Origin: Symsagittifera roscoffensis
Taxonomy: Eukaryota > Xenacoelomorpha > Acoela > Convolutidae
Direction: 5' to 3'
DNA length: 64,000 nucleotides
NCBI RefSeq assembly: GCF_963678635.1
Contig: NC_087064.1
Coordinates: forward strand, 30,969,932 to 31,033,931
The translations under genes and the position numbers were made by a program. Shown piece after piece: positions 56,082 to 64,000 of the stretch; position 1 is the stretch's first letter; each line of letters starts with the position of its first letter. The notes under the pieces were generated by a model that made no database searches, was not told where the DNA came from, and saw only the letters and a program-made list of their open reading frames with translations.

Positions 56082-58437
56082 TTAAGTGGTGATGCACCCG
56101 AGGGTTTTTCCAGGAACTTTCGAGACGAGACTCGGGTAGATGGTTTGTAGCACTTTTACAGACTTAACGTACATATCTGTATTTTCTTTGGGGCGAACAA
56201 CAACTTCATTTTTCCAAACTCCTTCAAAGAGATCTTCAATTTCTGTGCTAGCCTCTTTGATTTCCTCCTTGTCGGCGTTGACAGTCAGCGCACAGATTCC
56301 AGAACGAGAGACTACACCCACTTTGCCAGCTTTGTCTGTTTCTCCTATCGAGACAGTGGTGAATTGAAAAAAAGGTTTTTTGGCCCCCCGTCTGGTCAAA
56401 TTGTCCTCAAAGCGCTGAATGACAAACTTTTCGTGAGGATGCATATCATCTATTATTTTTGTGCCACTTTACGGAAATCTGTTTCCACACATCGAGTAAT
56501 CATGTGGGTGGCATCTGGACAAACGCATCGAATGTCTTCGATGCTGAACAGTGACGTCTTGGGTAACTTTTTCGAAATGGCACCTTGAGTTCAGTTCTTT
56601 TATCAGTCTCTGGCTCGCAAGTTAATGAGCGGAAGTCTGTAGTGTCATTTGACACATACAGTGGGAGCCACGAGACTGTATCAGATGACTGCTCCTTAAA
56701 AACACCAATAACCAGCCGCAACAAAAATGGTGAATCGCCACTATAGGCCAGCTTTGCTCCTAACTGTCTTAGGGAATTTGTTTGGCTATACAATCAACCC
56801 GATTCTTGGTCGCCTGCTGTGGTGGGACTAACGTTCTGCTCCATGGCGTATCTGCTGTATTTTCCACGGTACGCTGAATTTAATGATAAAATTATTGAAA
56901 GGGGTACGTACATTCATAAATTTGAATTCTCAGTGTTTTAAGCATTAGCTGAGGGTTCCATTAACAATGATTAACTATTGGCTCCCAAATTGCGCACTGG
57001 CTTTTGTCCCTACGCAGATATTTTGCGCTCTGCTCTATTTGACAAAAATTATTTTTTACAAGACAGTACTGCGTGGAGCCAAAGTGCCTAATTTAGTCAA
57101 AGAGCAAATAAAGTTAACCATACTGACTATATATAACATATAAGCAATGTCGAGACTAATAATCAAGAGAGAATTTTTTTCCGAAACAAAATTGACTTAC
57201 CTGCGAAACAGAAAACGCTGCTAGTCGACTGTACACTAATCTTGACATCGAGGAGCCTGAGCGCGAGCCTGGTAACCTCCACACCACCAATCTCACTGAT
57301 GTCTCTCCAGATATCCACGCGTAATCCTTGAAGCTCCGTGGTTTTTAGTGAAAGAAACGCAACTGCTTTGACGCAAGAAACTAGGTCACTTCGAAATCCA
57401 GAAAATGTTTTCTCGGGCTTACAGAAGTTTGTAAAGTGAACCACTATTTCGGCAGTTGCCCGACGAACGTGTCTAGGAGAAGGAACGAATGATTTGAAGC
57501 CTGTAACTTCAAGCCGAGATCGAATAGTGTTGATAATATTGTCAACGTTTCCGGTTTTTGTCGCCTTAGCCAAATCGTACTTGAAATCTTCCGAAGATCC
57601 CCGTTTCTTAAATAAGCGAGTATTAATCTAATCAATCTACACTTTTTGCGACCAATTTCACCGCGTTTTATTCTCTGGGAGTCTTTTTCAGCTACTTCCA
57701 TTAGTCCTTGGAGGCTAATTCAATGACATCGAACAAAAAACAAAACTTAGCGCCAAAATCTTTCAGATCCTTTTGGAGTGCGCCATTCTTGTAGTTTCTC
57801 CAGTGCTCTCTTCCGGATAGTCTTGTGAGGAATCACATGCTTCGAAAATTGAATAAGATGGTGCCTGTATAAGGATGCGGTTGCTGAACTTCTTGATGGT
57901 TCTGAGGGTGATGGAAGAGCTAATGGTTGTGAGATTGCTGATTCTGTTGATGTCGGGGTTTTTGATGAATTTCCTAACTGTTCTAAGTGCGGTGTCGATC
58001 TGTTCTCATGGTTTGAAACACTAAAAGGTGAGTATTCGGGTAGCATTGTTTCTGAAAAGAGAAACTTGACCAGGTTCCTCCGTTTTTCGTTCCACGGTTT
58101 TTCTTTGAAGCCCCGTAGAATTAACATCTGCATAATTCCTGCTGCTACTGCAATCGAATGACTGCGTTGCCGTGGTATTGCTATTTTTCCTACAAGATCG
58201 TCAACTTCCAATGTAGTTCCATCGACCATTTCACTGTCGATATTTGCCCATCCTAACTAGTTTTTTCACTGATCGATATTTGTTTGCCAATTCTTTTCCT
58301 GCTATTTCGTCAAGAATTTTGGTGTCTACAAATTTTCGACCATTATCTGATGCCATCGAATAGCGATTCCACAATGGTTGATTCATACTTTTCTCGATCA
58401 TCGAAGAGTCGTTTTTCGTATCGGGCGAGCCGTTCAT
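56082..58437 (-). pseudogene. Unidentified minus-strand coding relic, several exons
   Basis: In order on the minus strand: 58437-58231, 58229-57747 (frame change between them), 57701-57163, 56793-56500 and 56444-56082. The third piece ends at a canonical donor (CGCAG/GTAAGTC on the minus strand) near 57200. The fourth follows a TTCAG acceptor near 56872 and has one in-frame TGA. Another frame change lies near 56460. The segment DATHMITRCVE faintly recalls conserved blocks of DDE-type transposases, but that is weak. A host gene is equally possible. Confidence 0.35.
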
Positions 58438-58693
58438 TTGTATGTCGTTTCGTACGCGTCGGTTTATGCGTCCCGATTCGAATCTCGGTTATTTGACTGT
58501 CGATTCGTAGGTCGGTTTGTTTGTAGGTACGTCCAGTGTCGTATCGGTTTTTGTCAATATTCGTGTCGGTTTTGTTTGTCGGAATTGTTTCAGGTGCAGT
58601 AACGAATGAATTGAGAAGATTTCCGAACTGAATTTGAAAGAGGTGCAGTGATGAATGAATAGAGGGTGTTATTTAAATTATCCATATCCGTAG

Positions 58694-60182
58694 AATTACC
58701 AATTTGATTAATTGGAAAATTAATTTTGGATTCTGTTGTGATTTTTAATTTTGCCGAACCGGCTTGGCCAAACTTAAGGAAACAATTATGAAGCTTCCTA
58801 GCGTCATAACTGTTTCGATACTTTTTAAGCCGTCAAATAAAATAGTCACTAATTGTTTCTTGAGTTTGATTAATCGGATTTTCAAATGTTTCATAATCCA
58901 AATGGTTAAGGTAATCGGAGGAGATAAACCAAATGGTTATGGTTATCGGAGGAGATCACTAATTCTTGAAATACCAAGTTTAACTGTACCTTGTAATTCT
59001 AGGTTTTACCCTTTTTTCCTGTGATTTTTAACTTGACCTGGGTTAAGCTTCAAAGCCAGCGGATAGACTTCATAGTCAACTAGAGTCATAATTGTTTCGA
59101 TACTTTTTAAGCCGTCAACTAAAAGAGTCACTAATTAGTGTTTTTTGAGTTTGATTAATTGGATTTCCAAGTGTTAGATTTCATAATTAGTGATTACCAT
59201 AGGCTCCTCATATACGCTCGTCGTTTTTTCTGTTATATGCTTTCTTGAAAAAAGTGTTTCACCTTCTAAAATAATTTTTTCCAGTAAACAAAACACAAAA
59301 TATATCATCGTTTCTGAATTGTATGAGTAGCCGTTTAGTTTATTAACCCACCCCAACTACGGAAATAGTCCGTTCAGCTTTGCAAAATTTCGTTAATGGC
59401 GCCGTTCAGTCTATTTATCATCCCAAATACTGAAGTAGTCGTTCGTTCGAGGTTTGTAAAATATCAAATCTTGACGGAGAGGAATGTGTAATGGCGCCGT
59501 GCAGTCTATCCCAAATACTGAAAATCTCAAATTTTGACCGAAAGGAATGTGTAATGGTGCCGCTCAGACTATTGCCCATCCTAAAAACTGAAATAGTTTG
59601 TTCTAGTTTTGCAAAATCTCAATAGTTGTTGTTGCAGTTTAAATCAATCTCAAATACTGATCAGTTCGTTCCAAATTACATTACAAATTTTAACTCAATG
59701 AGAAAATCTCAATATACACTGACAAGTTTTTTGCAGTTGCAAAATCCCAAACACTGACAAAATCCCACTACTGACAAATTCCCAAATATTGACAAAATCC
59801 CAATTACTGAAAAGATCCCAAATACTGAAAATCCCAAATACTGACAAAATCCCAATTCATGACAAAATCCCAAATACTGAAAAAATCCCAATTACTGAAA
59901 AAACCCAAATGCTGACAAAATCCCAAATATTGACAAAATCCCAATATATGACAAAATCCCAAACACTGACAAACCCCAATTACTGACAAAATCCCAAATA
60001 CTGACACAATGGCAAATATTGACAAAATCCAAATTACTGACAAAAAGTTCTGCATTTGCAGAACTCTTTTTCAGTAATTGGGATTTTGTCAGTACTTGGG
60101 ATTTAGCAGAACTGCAACGAACTATAATCAGTATTTGGGATTTTGCAGAACTGCAACAAACTATAATCAGTATTTGGGATAT
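58694..60182. repeat. 1.5-kb direct repeat, block A
   Basis: Repeats at 62529 with high identity. Inside: two diverged copies of a 110-base motif (GTTTCGATACTTTTTAAGCC) about 290 bases apart, a doubled 31-base CCAAATGGTTA-GGAGGAGAT unit, and a minisatellite at the right. It starts sharply at ATTACCAATTTG. Confidence 0.85.
59743..60182. repeat. CAAAATCCCAAATACTGA minisatellite with inverted arm
   Basis: About 17 units of 17-18 bases to 60056, then the same unit in inverted orientation (TCAGTA-TGGGATTTTG) at 60080-60182. The region can fold into a long hairpin. Not CRISPR: the units abut, with no unique spacers. Confidence 0.85.
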
Positions 60183-60297
60183 TAAAATGGGGGGTAGTTA
60201 ACAGGGTAGAAAACTCGTGGGGGCAATTTAAGGGTATGTATCTTTATAGGGTGATATTCCCCGGGTTGCGCCTTATAGTGGGCAAACCGGGTCGCTA

Positions 60298-60382
60298 CAA
60301 AGGTACCGCAGAGGGGAGAAATTAACAAGATCCAAAACCTCGGTTTTGGATCCTGTTATTTTCTCCCCTTTATGGTACCTTG
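60298..60382. repeat. Large near-perfect palindrome
   Basis: Two arms of about 41 bases (60298-60339 and 60342-60382) pair with a 2-base loop and about five mismatches. The core is GATCCAAAACC/GGTTTTGGATC, the outer parts GGTACC and GGGGAGAAA/TTTCTCCCC. It could form a cruciform. Confidence 0.8.
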
Positions 60383-60764
60383 TAACGAATATGCCATCAA
60401 TAATTTTAATTCAAATTATTATTTCTTGAAAATTGATTTTTAGTATTGAAAAACTGCGGTTGATCTTATCAATTTAATTTAAATTTATTTTCAGATCTGA
60501 TTCGGTTTTATTTTCGATTTGATTTCTTTTATTCATTACCGATCAACCCAATTTATGACTGGCTTCGAGTGCAAAAGTAAGTTTATCATGAACCAAACGT
60601 GCCAGATGCGATGAGCGGGTACAAGAAGGAACAATTGGTGATGTTTTGGTGCAAAATGGAGCCGGAGGATGAGGAACCCAGTTTGACCATTCAAATTGTG
60701 TGTAACAAAACACCGTTTTTCTTTTATGCAATAGTCTGCAATTAAATAAACATCACTGTTTTAG

Positions 60765-62528
60765 TTCTCTATTTCATTGAATGACGGTGAAATCTCCAAG
60801 GGCACTGCTCCAGGTACTGTTGGTACTACAGTTAGCACTCCAGAAGTGACAAGTAATATTGATGAACATACCTCGAAAAACACCCATCGGTGCGCTAAGT
60901 TGCCCATCGGTGAGCCAGCTGCGCCAATTAGGATGGTATCACTTCCCGAGATACCAAATGGACCGTGTCTGAGGCCAGATCCACTTCCTCTCGAACCAAA
61001 ATTCGTTTCGCATTTTCCTTTACCAGGCTCCATTTCGCCACTTCATAGTCTGGTTGAAGCAGATCTGAGAACAGATGAACAACCTCCTCTGGTGCGGATA
61101 CAGAAACCAAAAGCTCTTCGGGAAAAACCGCAGAGTTTTGCCGTGGTTTTAGGCAGCTCTTCTAGCACGAGTGCCAGTCAGATTGGAATGTTACCTCCAA
61201 ATGACCATGGCAAACCAAGAGAGAGACTTTCGCAAGTAAGCATCTGAACCTAAAACTAGCTCAAAGTCGTTATAATTACATTTTGATCAACTTTTTTGGG
61301 TATTTTGTTAGCTCATGCCTGCCTCAAGTCTAATACAGTGCATGCCTGCGATTGATCTTGTCAACTGAATCCAGTCAGACTGGTTTATTGGCCAACAAGG
61401 AGCTTTGTTAGCTCCATCGGCTAAATCCATCAAAGGGTTTTAAAGCCAACTAGCGGATAGTTGCCAGTTTCACAGCCGAATGTATGGGGACAATTTCATT
61501 CACGAAATTTTAAAGGAATACCCCGAGGAACTCAGAGCTAGGCGGTACATCTTATAGGAAAAGGTAATCAGTTTGTAAAGTAATTAGATTCCTAATAAGA
61601 CTCTAGTTTTCAAATAAGTTTAACCTCACATTTGTGTTCAATCCTAGGAATATATACGATCAATTATGCTGTTCAAACTTTGTTCAAACTTTGTTCCGAT
61701 CAATGCCGCCAATGTTCTGGAATATCATTGATGCTGATGCTTCCTTCTCGGCTGCCACGAAATTCTCTGTTTCAAAAGCAGTCAAGGATGTGTCGTTGGG
61801 ACACATACATAAAAGGAAAATGGAGAAGACAGAAGTACCGACGAAGGAGTCAAGCTACCTGATGTTATCGCAGGCTGGTGCAATAACACCATTTCACCAG
61901 GATTTCTCCGGTACATCTGTGCTGTACTTTTTAGTGAAAGATTAAGCACAAATTGCTGCACAGTTTTTTAAACGAAATATAAAAACATGTTCCATTTAGT
62001 TCTCTTTTCTTTTAGGCTGTCAAACATTTTATTTGATGACCCCGTCGGTCAAGAACAAACAGATATTCCAGGAATATCTGATGCAGCAATATCTGGGTTG
62101 GAAACCGATGTTTCCCGGGGATGACCCTCGCTGTGATGCTGGAGGGTGTCAGAAAGTTGTTCTGACGGAGCGCCAGGCCCTTGTTATGCCAGGTGACATG
62201 ATACACATGGTGGAAACGCATTCAGAGTCAGTGGCTCTGGGTGTCAATTTCATTCATCGTGGACAACTGCTGACGGCTGCCAGAGGTTTTCGACATGAGC
62301 GGAAAGATGAAAAGCCTTTCAGCAGTTGCTACCCTGCTTTTCCGATGTCGGCTCTGAATGAGCTTATGGTGCATCTGTGGTTTGTATCAAAGATTAAACA
62401 TACATTTTTGTCAAAATAAATGGAAATAGAGAAAGTTAATTTTATAGCACCAGAGACGCGATCCCGCCGCAAGAATTAAGGATCTGCAGGAGGTCTGGAG
62501 AATTCTGAAAGCGCACGACAAAGCCTTA
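60765..62528 (+). pseudogene. JmjC-domain protein pseudogene (KDM2/KDM7-like)
   Basis: Exon 60765-61235 (open, disordered, GTAAGC donor); a candidate exon from 61312 to about 61563 with in-frame TGA (61366), TAA (61441) and TAG (61555); JmjC exons 61648-61940 and 62016-62383; and exon 62448-62528 cut by the direct repeat. The JmjC core keeps the iron ligands (HQD, then His in MIHMVE) and the GTSVLYF and FYLMTPS landmarks of KDM2/KDM7 lysine demethylases. The intron 61941-62015 starts AT and ends AG, while 62384-62447 is GT-AG. No intact 5' end is visible. It is probably dead, or a fragment carried by the repeat. Confidence 0.65.
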
Positions 62529-64000
62529 ATTACCAATTTGCTTAATTGGAAAATTAATTTTGGATTCTGTTGTGATTTTTTAATTTGGCCGAACCGGCTT
62601 GGCCAAACTTAAGGAAACAATTATGAAGCTTCCTAGCGTCATAATTGTTTCGATATTTTTTAAGCCGTCAAATAAAATAGTCACTAATTGTTTCTTGAGT
62701 TTGATTAATCGGATTTTCAAATGTTTCATAATCCAAATGGTTATGGTAATCGGAGGAGATAAACCAAATGGTTATGGTTATCGGAGGAGATCACTAATTC
62801 TTGAAATACCAAGTTTAACTGTACCTTGTAATTCTAGGTTTTACCCTTTTTTCCTGTGATTTTTAACTTGACCTGGGTTAAGCTTCAAAGCCACCGGATA
62901 GACTTCATAATCAACTAGAGTCATAATTGTTTTGATACTTTTTAAGCCGTCAACTAAAAGAGTCACTAATTAGTGTTTCTTGAGTTTGATTAATTGGATT
63001 TCCAAGTGTTAGATTTCATAATTAGTGATTACCATAGGCTCCTCATATACGCTCGTCGTTTTTTCTGTTATATGCTTTCTTGGAAAAAGTGTTTCACCTT
63101 CTAAAATAATTTTTTCCAGTAAACAAAACACAAATTATATCATCGTTTCTGAATTGTATGAGTAGCCGTTTAGTTTATTAACCCACCCCAACTACGGAAA
63201 TAGTCCGTTCAGCTTTGCAAAATCTCGTTAATGGCGCCGTTCAGTCTATTTATCATCCCAAATACTGAAGTAGTCGTTCGTTCGAGGTTTGTAAAATCTC
63301 AAATCTTGACGGAGAGGAATGTGTAATGGCGCCGTGCAGTCTATCCCAAATACTGAAAATCTCAAATTTTGACCGAAAGGTGCCGCTCAGACTATTGCCC
63401 ATCCTAAAAACTGAAATAGTTTGTTCTAATTTTGCAAAATCTCAATAGTTGTTGTTGCAGTTTAAATCAATCTCAAATACTGATCAGTTCGTTCCAAATT
63501 ACATTACAAATTTTAACTCAATGAGAAAATCTCAATATACACTGACAAGTTTTTTGCAGTTGCAAAATCCCAAACACTGACAAAATCCCACTACTGACAA
63601 ATTCCCAAATATTGACAAAATCCCAATTACTGAGAAGATCCCAAATACTGAAAATCCCAAATACTGACAAAATCACAATTCATGACAAAATCCCAAATAC
63701 TGAAAAAATCCCAATTACTGAAAAAACCCAAATGCTGACAAAATCCCAAATATTGACAAAATCCCAATATATGACAAAATCCCAAACACTGACAAACCCC
63801 AATTACTGACAAAATCCCAAATACTGACACAATGGCAAATATTGACAAAATCCAAATTACTGACAAAAAATTCTGCATTTGCAGAACTCTTTTTCAGTAA
63901 TTGGGATTTTGTCAGTACTTGGGATTTAGCAGAACTGCAACGAACTATAATCAGTATTTGGGATTTTGCGGAACTGCAACAAACTATAATCAGTATTTGG
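62529..64000. repeat. 1.5-kb direct repeat, block B
   Basis: Second copy of 58694-60182, offset 3835 bases and dropping to 3823 through small deletions. It runs off the window. Its left edge interrupts the last JmjC exon. Confidence 0.85.

Noticed and set aside
59743-60056. CRISPR-like array
   Set aside because: Units abut without unique spacers and the DNA is eukaryotic; it is a minisatellite.

Overview
The window is animal nuclear DNA. It is AT-rich and dominated by mobile elements. The clearest host gene is a complete katanin-like ATPase gene (KATNAL2, minus strand, 23135-24892). Two decayed chromatin-gene copies, a SET-domain gene near 50 kb and a JmjC-domain gene near 62 kb, have short introns of about 60-115 bases. 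Compact introns and an env-bearing Ty3-type element would suit a small invertebrate such as a larvacean, but nothing here fixes the species.

Layout. 1-2800: AT-rich DNA with a 29-base minisatellite, a MITE-like inverted repeat and pieces of older inverted repeats. 2801-21678: one giant (18,878 bp) Ty3/gypsy-type LTR retroelement. Its 410-bp LTRs differ at 2 positions, it has TG...CA ends, a 4-bp target duplication (GTAG) and a primer-binding site. It encodes two pre-gag ORFs, gag-protease, reverse transcriptase-RNase H, integrase, two tiny membrane ORFs, a Pro-rich frame without an ATG, a broken env-like glycoprotein and an intact 600-codon ORF of unknown function. 21.7-26.8 kb: KATNAL2 among short TIR elements. 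26.85-35.6 kb: a tandem array of a related, non-coding LTR element (358-bp LTRs, period about 2.92 kb). 35.6-49.7 kb: a decayed 5' part of another giant-type element, then a 6.4/6.8-kb tandem duplication that carries exon-like pieces. 49.5-50.9 kb: SET-domain pseudogene. 51-58.5 kb: repeats, a minus-strand Ty3-type integrase relic and unidentified minus-strand coding relics. 58.7-64 kb: two 1.5-kb direct repeats flanking a JmjC (KDM2/KDM7-like) pseudogene.

How the parts relate. The giant element, the tandem array and the decayed copy share LTR end sequence and the start of the primer-binding site, so they are one lineage. The array could have been mobilised by the coding element. Gag and pol ORFs are open, but the membrane/env block holds several stops and frame changes although the LTRs are nearly identical. 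The damage therefore probably predates this insertion. The most novel material is the accessory gene set of the giant element: the ORFs before gag, the small membrane ORFs and the 600-codon ORF after env.
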